A model generated the notes under the pieces. The model did no database searches, was not told where the DNA came from, and worked only from the letters and a program-made list of their open reading frames with translations. From the NCBI GenBank assembly GCA_964242035.1, contig CAXTCL010000072.1:1-16876 (forward strand): 16,876 bases of DNA, in the 5' to 3' direction. The translations under genes and the position numbers were made by a program. Below are positions 1 through 7,596 of this stretch, one piece after another. Every line of letters starts with the position of its first letter. The stretch's first letter is position 1. The stretch is from BOG-908 sp964242035. GTDB lineage: Bacteria; Pseudomonadota; Alphaproteobacteria; Acetobacterales; Acetobacteraceae.

Positions 1-1
1 C

Positions 2-817
2 CTGAACGGCACCTGCAATTACATCCTGACCACCATGCGCGAGCGCGGGCGCGAGTTCGCCGAGGTGCTGGCGGACGCGCAACGGCTGGGCTACGCCGAG
101 GCCGATCCGTCGTTCGACGTGGACGGTGTGGACGCGGCGCACAAGCTGGCGATCCTGGCCGCACTGGCGTTCGGGCGGCCGGTGGATTTCGCATCGATCC
201 ATGTGGAGGGCATCCGGGCGATCTCCGCGCTGGACCAGGGTTTTGCGCGCGAGCTGGGATATCGAATCAAGCTGCTGGGCATAGCGCGGGTGGTCGACGG
301 CGGGGTGGAAAGCCGGGTGCATCCTTGCATGGTGCCGGAGGGTGCGCCGCTGGCGCGGGTGGATGGGGTCTATAATGCTGTTGTCGTGGAAGGGGACTTC
401 TCCGGACGGCTGATGCTGGAGGGGCGCGGTGCCGGGGCGGGGCCCACGGCGAGCGCTGTGGTGGCCGACCTGATCGACATCGCGCGTGGGCGCGCAATTC
501 CTGTCTGGGGAACGGGGGCGGCGCATATGTCGGAGGCGCCGTCCGTGCCAATGTCGGCGTATGTGGGCGCGTATTACCTGCGGCTGATGGTGACGGACCA
601 GCCCGGCGTGATCGCCGACGTAACGTGTGCGCTGCGCGATGCGGGGGTTTCGCTGGAGAGCATGCTGCAGCATGGGCGCGCACCTGGCGAGGCGGTGCCT
701 ATCGTTCTGGTGACACATGAGACGCGGGAAGCGAGCATGCGTGGTGCGCTGGATCGCATCGAGCGGTTGGAGAGTGTGCTAGAGCGGCCTTCGCTGATAC
801 GGATTGAGCTGGGGTAG
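2..817 (+). CDS. hom: Homoserine dehydrogenase, C-terminal part (5' truncated by window edge)
   Basis: This enzyme catalyses NAD(P)H-dependent reduction of aspartate semialdehyde to homoserine, the branch point to threonine and methionine, in the cytoplasm. The frame is open from base 2 and begins inside the family motif (LNGTCNYILTTM, the NGTxNYIL signature of the catalytic domain). It continues through the substrate-binding region (GYAEADPSFDVDGVDAAHKL, with the conserved D-P-x-x-D-V-x-G-x-D-A-xx-K-L pattern). It ends with a C-terminal ACT domain (about YLRLMVTDQPGVIADV onward), the usual regulatory domain for threonine feedback. The NAD-binding N-terminus lies upstream of the window. The first ATG, at base 35, is internal and is not the start. 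A palindromic element starts only about 7 bases after the TAG stop and may act as a terminator. Identification is secure; the allosteric effector is inferred from the family. Confidence 0.95.
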   Translation: MNGTCNYILTTMRERGREFAEVLADAQRLGYAEADPSFDVDGVDAAHKLAILAALAFGRPVDFASIHVEGIRAISALDQGFARELGYRIKLLGIARVVDGGVESRVHPCMVPEGAPLARVDGVYNAVVVEGDFSGRLMLEGRGAGAGPTASAVVADLIDIARGRAIPVWGTGAAHMSEAPSVPMSAYVGAYYLRLMVTDQPGVIADVTCALRDAGVSLESMLQHGRAPGEAVPIVLVTHETREASMRGALDRIERLESVLERPSLIRIELG

Positions 818-823
818 GCAAGG

Positions 824-966
824 CAAGGAAGCAGTTCTTTCTTGAAAAAAAGAACCAAAAAACTTTTGACTAGTTACAGTGCGCTTTGTGGAGACGTGCG
901 TGTCAGCATGCCGCGACAGCGCAGACAAAAGTTTTTGCTTCTTTCTTAAAAAAAGAAGGCCTTACT
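824..966. repeat. Palindromic element copy E1 (full)
   Basis: An AT-rich left arm (824-868) and right arm (926-966) flank a 57 nt GC-richer centre. The left-arm hairpin stem is GTTC...GAAC; the right-arm stem is CTTC...GAAG. The two arms are also inverted repeats of each other (aacttttg versus caaaagtt). It lies between the convergent ends of hom and the broken glycosyltransferase, where a bidirectional terminator would fit. The left arm contains TTTCTTGAAAAAAAG in place of the commoner TTTTTTGAAAAAAAG. The boundary is uncertain by a few bases, and no target duplication is visible. Confidence 0.85.
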
Positions 967-976
967 TTTTTCCTGC

Positions 977-1631
977 TTAAAGCACCGCCAACGACCGCGA
1001 AGCACCGGACTCCTTTGCGTCATCAAGTCCCGCCAAGGGCGCCATCCCAAGATAGCACCGCCAGCTTGCCTCGCTGGTGAAGCCCGGGTGTGCCGCGCGC
1101 CAGGCTGAGACGATGCCGGGGTTGCGGGCGAGACGACGCAGCAGCGGCACGGCGCGGTGCAGCAGGGCGCGGTAGGTGGCACGACTTCAGGGCGGCCACG
1201 GTAAAACGCGTGCGCCCGGCCTGGCGAATGGGCAACGCGAGGCGCGCGCGATCCGCCACATCCAGCACCAGGGGACATGTCAGCGCGCTGTCGCATTCCG
1301 CCTCGGTCGCGAGCAGACTGGCCAGGCAGGACGGATCGGCAGGCAGACCGTCGTCGTCCATCATCCAGACATGGGTGAAGCCGCCTGCGCGCGCCGCGCG
1401 TATGCCTGCCGCGTATTCCGCCGCGGCGCCCAGGTTGCGTTCCAGGCGTATGGTCAGCGCGTTGGCTACAAGGGCGACGAGCGGTCCTACCGGTTCGCGG
1501 CTGGCGTTGTCGATGACGAAGATGCAGTCTGGCGCATGGGTCTGCGCAGATAGCGCGTGCAGGCAGTTTTTCAGCAACTCCGGACGGTCATGCGTGACGA
1601 TCACGGCGGCGACACTGCGTTTGTTTGTCAT
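977..1631 (-). pseudogene. Family 2 glycosyltransferase, frameshifted near 1181-1189
   Basis: The N-terminal half is a clear GT-A family 2 glycosyltransferase that would move a nucleotide-activated sugar onto a polysaccharide precursor. It has an AAVIVTHDRPELLKNCL start, VIDNAS after the second strand, RLERNLGAAAEYAAGI, and the metal/nucleotide-binding MMDDDGLP at residues 91-97. After about residue 149 (FTVAALKS) the first frame turns into Pro/Arg/Ala-rich noise and stops near 1023. The neighbouring frame then carries protein-like sequence (RATYRALLHRAVPLLRRLAR, later GFTSEASWRCYLGMAPLAGL) to a TAA at 977-979. A loss of two bases, or gain of one, around 1181-1189 would restore about 218 residues. 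That is short for this family, which often has 250-300, so part of the acceptor region may also be deleted. It could instead be a sequencing error. The start is ATG at 1629-1631 with no strong ribosome site. Confidence 0.7.
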
Positions 1632-1707
1632 TACGCGGTGAATAGTCGAAATCTGGTCTGGCCCGTCATCAACATAGGTTAACGATGGTCACCATGCTGT
1701 CAGTCGT

Positions 1708-1867
1708 AAGCAAGCCAGGCCTTCTTTTTTGAAAAAAAAAGAAACAAAAAACTTCTGCTCCTGACGCTGCTCAGGCGACCTAATTTATCCTGACGCATCC
1801 GGCTGTTGATGCGGCGACAGGAGCAAAAGTTTTCGGTCTTTTTTTCCAAAAGAGGACTGCTTGCTTA
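1708..1867. repeat. Palindromic element copy E2 (full, most degenerate)
   Basis: The left arm is 1708-1757, the right arm 1824-1867, and the centre 66 nt. The arms are worn: the left stem has an extended A-run and GAAAC where other copies have GAAGC, and the right stem pairs GTCT with GGAC imperfectly. The right outer end (gcttgctta) supplies the TAA stop codon (complement of 1865-1867) of the Spy-like gene, so the element abuts or forms the 3' end of that gene. The right end of the centre keeps the gcgacaggag motif seen in other copies. Confidence 0.8.
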
Positions 1868-2320
1868 CCTGCTGCTGTTGGCAGGATCGACCACAGCGCG
1901 CTCCTGCTCGTGCAGGCTCACGAGCTGCGTGTGCTTGGCGGCGGCATCGGCCAATTGTGACGTGGTGAGCACGGCGCGCATCTGCAGGCCGGTGCTCAGC
2001 CTGAGCTGATCGAGCTGGGTGCGCAGCTGCTCCTCCTGCGTCAGCAGCGGCGCCAGGTCGGCTTCGCTGACATTGCCGGGGGCCAGCATGCGGGCTGTGA
2101 TCTGCTCGTGGATCGCGCGGACCTGCTCCATGGTGGGCTTCGCCTGTGCCCAGCCGGCCTGCTCGATGGTCTTCATCTGGGTCTTCTGCGCGTCGCTCAG
2201 GCTGATGCCGTGGAACAGCTCGTCACCGTGGTGGCCGCCGCCGCCGTGATACCCTTGGGCGAACGCCGCGCCGCTGAACGCGATCACGGCCGTGGTCAGG
2301 AGGATCTTGGGAAACCGCAT
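1865..2320 (-). CDS. Spy/CpxP-like periplasmic LTxxQ protein
   Basis: This is a 151-residue secreted protein. The ATG at 2318-2320 is chosen because it is preceded by an AAGGAC ribosome site about 8 bases upstream and begins a clean signal peptide (MRFPKILLTTAVIAF... ending AAFA, cleavage about residue 21-22). An ATG 33 bases further upstream would give an unlikely leader. The mature part starts with a Gly/His-rich stretch (GYHGGGGHHG, residues 23-32) that could bind metal. It then has two LTxxQ-like motifs (LSDAQ at 41-45 and LTTSQ near the C-terminus) embedded in long helices, as in Spy and CpxP envelope-stress chaperones. By family, it would hold unfolded periplasmic proteins or sense envelope stress; sequence identity is too loose to name the member. 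It stands alone between two element copies or strand neighbours. The stop codon falls at the edge of element E2. Confidence 0.8.
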   Translation of the reverse strand: MRFPKILLTTAVIAFSGAAFAQGYHGGGGHHGDELFHGISLSDAQKTQMKTIEQAGWAQAKPTMEQVRAIHEQITARMLAPGNVSEADLAPLLTQEEQLRTQLDQLRLSTGLQMRAVLTTSQLADAAAKHTQLVSLHEQERAVVDPANSSR

Positions 2321-2426
2321 CGGAAATGTCCTTTGTGCTGCGCCGCTTAACACTCGGCGCAGCGAACATTAGACCACACCTTTGTAAGCCAAGCCGGACG
2401 ACTGGTAACGATGTGCAACGCGTATG

Positions 2427-3545
2427 TCAGGCCAGAGCGGGGCGGTTCTGTGGCGGACGCAGCCGCGCCTGTATGGGCGCGTCCACGAGCCGGTTCAGTG
2501 CCAGGCCGGTGGCGGAGCAGGCGACCAGACTGACCGCGAGCAGCACGGCGGTGGCCGGGCCCGGTGGCAGTGCCGCGCCGGCCAGCGCATGCACCAGCAC
2601 CGGGACGACAAAGACGTGGCTGAGGTAGATCGCGTAGGAGGCGTCGCCCAGTTCGAGCGCGAACGCAGGCAGGAATCCGCGCAGGCGTGCTTCCAGCCCT
2701 ACCGTCCCGGCTACGACCAGCAGGGCGGGTCCGCCCCAGGCGAGGAAGCGCCATGGGCCTGCGCTGGGTATCAGCAGGAGCAGGACGAGACCGCCAGCCA
2801 GCATGCAGGCCGCGGCTAACTGGTTGGGCCGCCAGAATACCATGGCCTGTGCGAGCGCCACGCCGGCGCAAAGCTCCAGCACCAGCCCGTTGGCGAGCGA
2901 CAGGCAGGCTGGCCAGTCCTCCGCGCGCCAGAAACCCGCCAGGCCCAGGGGCAGCAGCGCCGGCAGCAGCACGGCGAGCGGGTGGCGTCGCAGCGCCAGG
3001 CTGGCCGCGAAGATGACGTAGAACAGCATCTCGTAATTCAGCGTCCAGCCAACCGGCAGAACGGGGCGGACGATTCCGGCGGCATCGCGGGCCGGGATGA
3101 AGAGGAGGGAGGCCGCGAGGTTCCAGGCGGACAGTCTGGTCGTGGGGGCGAGGCCGGGTGCAGCCAGGGTGATGGCGGTCTTGGCGGCGGTGAGGAGCCA
3201 GTACAGCGGCACGATACGTTCGAGGCGCCGCCACATGAAGACGCGCCAGCCGTCGCGTCGCCCGGCCAGCCGGCGCGAGGAGGTGAACATGACGAAGCCG
3301 CTGATGACAAAGAAAAGGTCCACCCCGCCGGACCCGTTCGCCCAGGCCACGCCTGACTTCGGCGCTGCAGCCCCAAGCGAATGAAACGCCACCACCATGA
3401 GGCATGCGATCGCCCGAAGCGCCTGCAAGCCAAACAGCGTACCCCCAGGAGACAAAAGTTTTTTGCTTCTTTTTTTCAAAAAAGAACGCCTTTTTTCCTC
3501 ACTTAGCCAACACCCGTGTAGCGTGACACATTCGTTACGTGACAT
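2427..3545 (-). CDS. OafA-type membrane acyltransferase (acyltransferase family 3)
   Basis: Members of this family transfer acetyl or other acyl groups from the cytoplasm onto surface polysaccharides. The 372-residue protein has about ten hydrophobic segments. Family signatures are present: LQALRAIACLMVVAFHS (first helix, with the conserved His, residue 55), GGVDLFFVISGFVM (73-86), and a C-terminal DASYAIYLSHVFVVPVLVHA. The first helix starts at about residue 40. The preceding residues 18-33 (KRRSFLKKRSKKLLSP) are encoded by half-element E3. The upstream ATG at 3543-3545 is the only ATG that keeps the first helix intact, because the next ATG (3396-3398) falls inside it. TTG codons at 3428, 3455 or 3479 are possible alternative starts that would leave the element in the leader. 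The start lies only 11 bases from the start of the divergent GT4 gene. A role in acylating the polysaccharide made by the neighbours is inferred from context. Confidence 0.88.
   Translation of the reverse strand: MSRNECVTLHGCWLSEEKRRSFLKKRSKKLLSPGGTLFGLQALRAIACLMVVAFHSLGAAAPKSGVAWANGSGGVDLFFVISGFVMFTSSRRLAGRRDGWRVFMWRRLERIVPLYWLLTAAKTAITLAAPGLAPTTRLSAWNLAASLLFIPARDAAGIVRPVLPVGWTLNYEMLFYVIFAASLALRRHPLAVLLPALLPLGLAGFWRAEDWPACLSLANGLVLELCAGVALAQAMVFWRPNQLAAACMLAGGLVLLLLIPSAGPWRFLAWGGPALLVVAGTVGLEARLRGFLPAFALELGDASYAIYLSHVFVVPVLVHALAGAALPPGPATAVLLAVSLVACSATGLALNRLVDAPIQARLRPPQNRPALA
3453..3497. repeat. Half palindromic element E3 (solo right arm)
   Basis: A single arm (caaaagttttttgcttcttt and on to the aaaaaagaacgcc end) is present without a partner arm. 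The hairpin stem is CTTC...GAAC, so one end pair is mismatched relative to the perfect types. Read on the minus strand it encodes the Lys/Arg-rich N-terminal tail of the acyltransferase. Whether it is a deletion product of a full element or an independent half unit cannot be decided from one copy. Confidence 0.75.
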
Positions 3546-3556
3546 GATAAGAAGCG

Positions 3557-4792
3557 ATGCGAAAGGGCAAAGATCAACTCGAGGTTGTTGTGCTGGCGGG
3601 CGGAGGCCTGGGCCACGTCTCCGGCGGTGTGGGCACGCTGATGGGCTACATGCTCGAAGCCTGGCGCGCCCGCCCGGATGCCCTGAGGGTACGGGTGATC
3701 GATACGCGCGGCGATGGCGGCCGGGCTGCCGGGGCAAGGCACTTCCTGGGCGTGATGGCGCAACTGGCATGGCTCTGCGCCGCCGGACGCGTGGACCTGG
3801 TACACGCGCACATGACCACGCGCGGCAGCGTGGTACGCAAGTCGGTGCTTTGCGGCCTGGCACGCGCCCTGGGTGTGCCGTTCGCCGTGCACATGCATGG
3901 CGCGGACTTCGCGGCGTTCCACGCCAGGCTGCACCCGGCGGCGCGGCGCGCCACCGGGTTCGTGCTGCGTCGTGCCGCGCGCGTGATCGTCCTGGGCGAG
4001 GGCTGGCGCGACTTCCTGGTCCGGGAAGTGGGACTCGAGGCCGCGCGTATCGTTATCATCGTGAACGGCGTGCCGAGGCCGCCGCCGCGCCCGGCGCGCG
4101 CAGACGGGCCGCCGCGCATCCTGTTCCTCGGCCGGATCGGCGACAGGAAGGGCGTGCCGGAACTGCTCGCAGCACTCGCAGCACCGGCCCTGGCCGCGCG
4201 AGCCTGGCAGGCCACCATAGCAGGCGACGGCGAAGTGGAGCGCATGGCGCGCCTGCGGGACACGCTCGGCCTGGCAGGCCGGGTGGATCTGCCAGGCTGG
4301 GCCAGCCGCGCGCAGGCGGCTTCGCTGCTTGGCCAGGCCGACATGCTGGTGCTGCCCTCGCATCACGAGGCGCTGCCAGTGGCGGTGATCGAGGCGCTGT
4401 CCTGGCAGGTGCCCGTCGTGACCACGCCGGTGGGCGCAGTGCCGGAGTTCCTGACGGGCGGCGTGGACGCGTTGCTGGTGCCGCCAGGCGATGTCGCGGC
4501 GCTCGCGCGCGCTATCGGCAGTTTGCTCGATGATCCGGAGATGGCGGCGCGTCTTGCGCGCGCAGGGCATGGCGTTTTCGGTGCGCGGCTGGATGCGGCG
4601 GCGGCGGCTGGGCTTCTGCTGGGGGTGTATTTTGATGTGGTGAAGGAAGGAAGGCCTTCTTTTTTGAAAAAAAGAAGCAAAAAACTTTTCGTCCCTGCCG
4701 GCGAGTCTCCGGCGAGCGCGCGACAGCGGAGCAAAAGTTTTTTGGTCCTTTTTTTCAAAAAAGGACTGCTTGCTTTCTTTCCTTCCTCATGA
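3557..4792 (+). CDS. GT4-family glycosyltransferase with element-encoded C-terminal tail
   Basis: This is a GT-B fold glycosyltransferase that moves a sugar from a nucleotide donor to a lipid-linked or growing glycan at the cytoplasmic membrane face. The N-terminal domain carries a glycine-rich loop (GGGLGHVSGGVGTL, residues 15-28) and VHAHMTTRGS. The C-terminal domain has the ILFLGRIGDRKGVPELL strand-loop and the donor-binding E-x7-E motif (HEALPVAVIEAL, E271 and E279). The glycosyltransferase fold ends at about residue 360. The last roughly 48 residues (FLKKRSKKLF ... SFLVLFFKKGLLAFFPSS) are encoded by palindromic element E4. The stop codon overlaps the start of the next gene in an ATGA (4789-4792), so the readthrough into the element also couples translation of the two genes. 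The start at 3557 has a weak purine-rich site (ataagaagcg). Sugar specificity cannot be told. Confidence 0.9.
   Translation: MRKGKDQLEVVVLAGGGLGHVSGGVGTLMGYMLEAWRARPDALRVRVIDTRGDGGRAAGARHFLGVMAQLAWLCAAGRVDLVHAHMTTRGSVVRKSVLCGLARALGVPFAVHMHGADFAAFHARLHPAARRATGFVLRRAARVIVLGEGWRDFLVREVGLEAARIVIIVNGVPRPPPRPARADGPPRILFLGRIGDRKGVPELLAALAAPALAARAWQATIAGDGEVERMARLRDTLGLAGRVDLPGWASRAQAASLLGQADMLVLPSHHEALPVAVIEALSWQVPVVTTPVGAVPEFLTGGVDALLVPPGDVAALARAIGSLLDDPEMAARLARAGHGVFGARLDAAAAAGLLLGVYFDVVKEGRPSFLKKRSKKLFVPAGESPASARQRSKSFLVLFFKKGLLAFFPSS
4646..4775. repeat. Palindromic element copy E4 (full, inside the GT4 coding frame)
   Basis: The left arm is about 4646-4690 (stem CTTC...GAAG), the centre about 41 nt (gtccctgccgg ... 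gcgcgacagcggag), and the right arm 4732-4775 (stem GTCC...GGAC, a different stem type from the left arm). The whole copy is open in the frame of the glycosyltransferase, which ends only at the start codon of the next gene. The centre pairs imperfectly with itself. Confidence 0.9.
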
Positions 4793-5727
4793 CCGGCAAG
4801 ATCCTCGTCCTCGGCGGCGCCGGCTTCATCGGCCAAGCCATCATGGCAGCCTTGGGTGACAGCGCCGTGGCAGCCTCCAGGCGACCGGTGCCGGGCGTGG
4901 CGCATCGCCAGTGCGACGCCACCGACCAGGCCAGCCTGGCGGCGGCCTGTACCGGCATGTCGGCCGTCGTCAACGCCGCAGCCGGCAGCCGCGCGGCCAT
5001 GGAGCGGGCTACCGCCAATCTCTGCGCGGCGGCGGGGCAGGGCGGCCAGCACATCGTCCACCTCAGCTCCATGGCCGTGTACGGCGCGGCGACGGGCATA
5101 ATGCGGGAGGATTCCACGCTGGATGCTGCGGGCAGCGACTATGCCGCCGGTAAGATCGCCTGCGAGGCCGAACTGCGGCGCTTCGCGGCGTCCGGCGGCG
5201 CGGTCAGCATCCTGCGACCCGGCATCGTCTATGGCCCTGGCGACCAGCAATGGATCGGCCGGCTGTGCCGCCTGCTGCGCACCGGCCGGCTAGGCGATTT
5301 GGGCGCCGCGGGCGACGGCTTCTGCAATCTGGTCCATGTCCGCGACGTGGCCGCTTCCTGCCTGGCCTGCCTGCGTGCGCCTGGCGGCACGTTCAACCTT
5401 GCCGCACGCGCGCCGCCGCGTTGGAACGAGGTGTTTTCCAGCCTGGCCCTGGCGATCGGCGCGGTGCCGCTGCGCCGCCTCGGCGGCCGGCGGCTGGCGC
5501 TGGAGCGGCGTGTGCTGGCCGCGCCCTTGCAGATTGCCAAGCTGGCCGGTGCGCGCGCCGGCTGGTCGGCGGGCCGTCTGCCGGAGCCTCTGCCACCCTC
5601 GCTGCTGGCGCTGTTCGCCAGGCAGGTACGCCTCGACCCCACGCGCGCCGACGCGCTCGGCTTCCCCCGCAGCGACGATGCGGTGGGCCTGGCCGATGCG
5701 GCCGCCTGGTTCACCGCCCAGGCCTGA
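4789..5727 (+). CDS. NAD-dependent epimerase/dehydratase-like (extended SDR)
   Basis: This 312-residue extended short-chain dehydrogenase probably epimerises, reduces or oxidises a nucleotide-sugar or lipid-linked sugar with NAD(P). It has the Rossmann motif GGAGFIG (residues 9-15), a Ser pair after the fourth strand (HLSSMAVYG, 91-99) and the catalytic Y-x3-K (Y118-A-A-G-K122). It then has the ILRPGIVYGPGD segment typical of sugar epimerases. Its start lies in a 4-base ATGA overlap with the upstream glycosyltransferase. There is no good ribosome site of its own, so it is probably translated by coupling. The stop is 9 bases before the GMC oxidoreductase start, so the three genes look like one operon. 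The substrate is unknown. Confidence 0.88.
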   Translation: MTGKILVLGGAGFIGQAIMAALGDSAVAASRRPVPGVAHRQCDATDQASLAAACTGMSAVVNAAAGSRAAMERATANLCAAAGQGGQHIVHLSSMAVYGAATGIMREDSTLDAAGSDYAAGKIACEAELRRFAASGGAVSILRPGIVYGPGDQQWIGRLCRLLRTGRLGDLGAAGDGFCNLVHVRDVAASCLACLRAPGGTFNLAARAPPRWNEVFSSLALAIGAVPLRRLGGRRLALERRVLAAPLQIAKLAGARAGWSAGRLPEPLPPSLLALFARQVRLDPTRADALGFPRSDDAVGLADAAAWFTAQA

Positions 5728-5736
5728 TGAGGACCC

Positions 5737-7437
5737 ATGATCGGTGACGCGGCTGAAATCGAAGCCGGCGCGATGCTTGCGGCGGACATCTGCATCGTGG
5801 GTTCGGGTGCGGCCGGCATAAGCCTGGCACTGGCACTGCTCGAGAGCGGCTTGTCGGTGCTGCTGCTGGAAGGCGGCGGCGCAAGGTTCGAGGCGGCGTC
5901 GCAGACGCTGTATCGGGGCGCGGTCGCCGACCCGCTTCTGCACTCGCCGACGGAGAACTATCGGCGGCGCGCGTTTGGCGGCTCCACCGCCATCTGGGGC
6001 GGGCGCTGCGTGCCGTTCGACGCGATCGATTTCGAGGCGCGGCCCTGGGTTGCGGGCAGTGGCTGGCCGTTCGGGTTGGGCGAGCTGGCGCCTTGGTACA
6101 GCCAGGCGAACGCATTGTGCGAGGCAGGACGGTTTGCCTACGCCGCCTCGGACGCGTTTCCCGCCGGCCTGCGCCCGATGCTTGCTGGATTTGCCGGCGA
6201 GGATTTCACCGCCGACACGCTGGAGCGTTTCAGCATCCCCACCGATTTCGGCGCCCGCTACCACGCGCGCCTGGCACCCAGCCGTAACGTGCGCCTGCTC
6301 CTGCATGCGAGCGTCGTGGCGCTGCGCACGAGCGTGGACGGCCGCGTGGTGGACAGGCTGGACGTGGTGGGCCCGGGCGGCCGGCGCTTCGTCGTGCGTG
6401 CCGGGCAGGTGGTGCTGGCCCTGGGCGGGCTGGAGACGCCGCGCCTGCTGCTGGCCTCGCGCGGCGACTACGAGGGGGGGCATCCGGACGGCATCGGCAA
6501 CGCGCATGGCCAGGTCGGGCGGCATTACATGTGCCACGTCGCCGGCACGCTCGGCACGTTGCGGCCGGCCGCACCCGCCTGGCACGGCTACGATGTGTCC
6601 GATGACGGCGTGTATTGCCGTCGGCGTCTGGCGCTGACCCCGGCGGCGCAGCGCCGCCTGCGCACCGGCAACTTCGTGGCGCGCCTGCATCATCCGCGCA
6701 TACCCGATCCGACGCACCGCACCGGCGCGCTGTCTGCGCTGTATTTCGCCAGGCCGTTCATCAGCCATGAATACGGCAAGCGCCTGCATGGCGGGGCAAG
6801 GATAGGTGCGTCAGCCTGGCTGGCCCACCTTCGCAACGTCGCCGTCGATACGCGCGGGACCGCCGGGTTCCTGTCGCATTGGCTGCGCCACCGTACGCTG
6901 GCCGCGCGCAAATATCCGAGCGTCATCGTGCCGCCCAGGGACGATCGCTACAGCCTGGACTTCCACGCCGAACAGGAGCCGAATCCGCTCAGCCGGGTAA
7001 GCCTCACGCACGATACCGATGCGCTCGGCCTGCCGCGCCTGCACGTGGACTGGCGACACACCGCGCTGGACATGCACACGATACGCGCGTCGCTCGCAGC
7101 TTTGGCCGGGCAGATGTCGCAGTCTGGTGCGGGAAGCTTCGCCTATGACCCGGAAGAGGTGGAGCTAGCCGCGCTGCAGGACGGCGCCTATGGCGGCCAT
7201 CATATCGGCACGGCGCGCATGTCGCCCGATGCGCGCACGGGCGTGGTGGACGCCGATTGCCGGGTGCATGGCGTGGCCAACCTGTTCGTGGCCGGCAGCG
7301 CCGTCTTTGCAACCTCCAGCCAGGCCAATCCCACGCTCACGATCGTGGCCCTGGCGCTCAGGCTCGCGGACCATTTGAAGAAATTGGTCGATGGCCCGGA
7401 AGTGCGTGCGGACCTGGTGGCCTGGCACGGCCTGTAG
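5737..7437 (+). CDS. GMC-family FAD oxidoreductase
   Basis: This 566-residue flavoenzyme of the glucose-methanol-choline family would oxidise an alcohol or sugar hydroxyl. It has the FAD-binding GSGAAG (residues 22-27) and an acidic residue ending the second strand (VLLLEGG, E45). A flavin-contact segment follows (RRAFGGSTAIWGGRCVPFD, around 76-94). The C-terminal GMC domain has GGHHIGTARM (H488-H489) and SQANPTLTIVALALRLADHL, with the Asn at 531 in the usual second active-site position. The start has a good AGGA ribosome site and follows the epimerase stop by 9 bases. Alone it could be many things. Its place behind a glycosyltransferase and an epimerase suggests oxidation of a sugar in the polysaccharide pathway, for example as half of a two-step epimerisation, but that is inference. 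There is no clear secretion signal. Confidence 0.9.
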   Translation: MIGDAAEIEAGAMLAADICIVGSGAAGISLALALLESGLSVLLLEGGGARFEAASQTLYRGAVADPLLHSPTENYRRRAFGGSTAIWGGRCVPFDAIDFEARPWVAGSGWPFGLGELAPWYSQANALCEAGRFAYAASDAFPAGLRPMLAGFAGEDFTADTLERFSIPTDFGARYHARLAPSRNVRLLLHASVVALRTSVDGRVVDRLDVVGPGGRRFVVRAGQVVLALGGLETPRLLLASRGDYEGGHPDGIGNAHGQVGRHYMCHVAGTLGTLRPAAPAWHGYDVSDDGVYCRRRLALTPAAQRRLRTGNFVARLHHPRIPDPTHRTGALSALYFARPFISHEYGKRLHGGARIGASAWLAHLRNVAVDTRGTAGFLSHWLRHRTLAARKYPSVIVPPRDDRYSLDFHAEQEPNPLSRVSLTHDTDALGLPRLHVDWRHTALDMHTIRASLAALAGQMSQSGAGSFAYDPEEVELAALQDGAYGGHHIGTARMSPDARTGVVDADCRVHGVANLFVAGSAVFATSSQANPTLTIVALALRLADHLKKLVDGPEVRADLVAWHGL

Positions 7438-7444
7438 ATAAGAG

Positions 7445-7572
7445 AAGCAAGCAGTCCTTTTTTGAAAAAAGGACCAAAAAACTTTTGCTCCCTGTCGGCG
7501 GCTGTTTCAGCGTTCGCCGACAGGGACCAAAAGTTTTGGCTTCTTTTTCTCAAAAAAGAAGGCCTTTCTTGC
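7445..7572. repeat. Palindromic element copy E5 (full, with a perfect central stem)
   Basis: The left arm is 7445-7487 (stem GTCC...GGAC), the right arm 7528-7572 (stem CTTC...GAAG), and the centre 40 nt. The centre contains a perfect 11-bp inverted repeat (ccctgtcggcg at 7490-7500 with cgccgacaggg at 7515-7525, 14 nt loop), so the whole element can fold as one long hairpin or as three. It begins about 8 bases after the GMC stop and ends 24 bases before the flavoprotein start. The frame through it is open into the flavoprotein from an ATG at 7462. Confidence 0.9.
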
Positions 7573-7596
7573 CTATGCCGGGCCCACCTCAACCTC

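Noticed and set aside
5290..6789. 499-residue open frame on the - strand opposite the epimerase and GMC genes
   Set aside because: Low-complexity Ala/Arg/Gln-rich product, while the + strand genes have full motifs and operon spacing.
7462..7596. N-terminal extension of the flavoprotein from the ATG at 7462
   Set aside because: The added 45 residues are almost all element-encoded, and the Rossmann strand starts right at the ATG at 7597. Translation of E5 here is less convincing than for E4 or E7.
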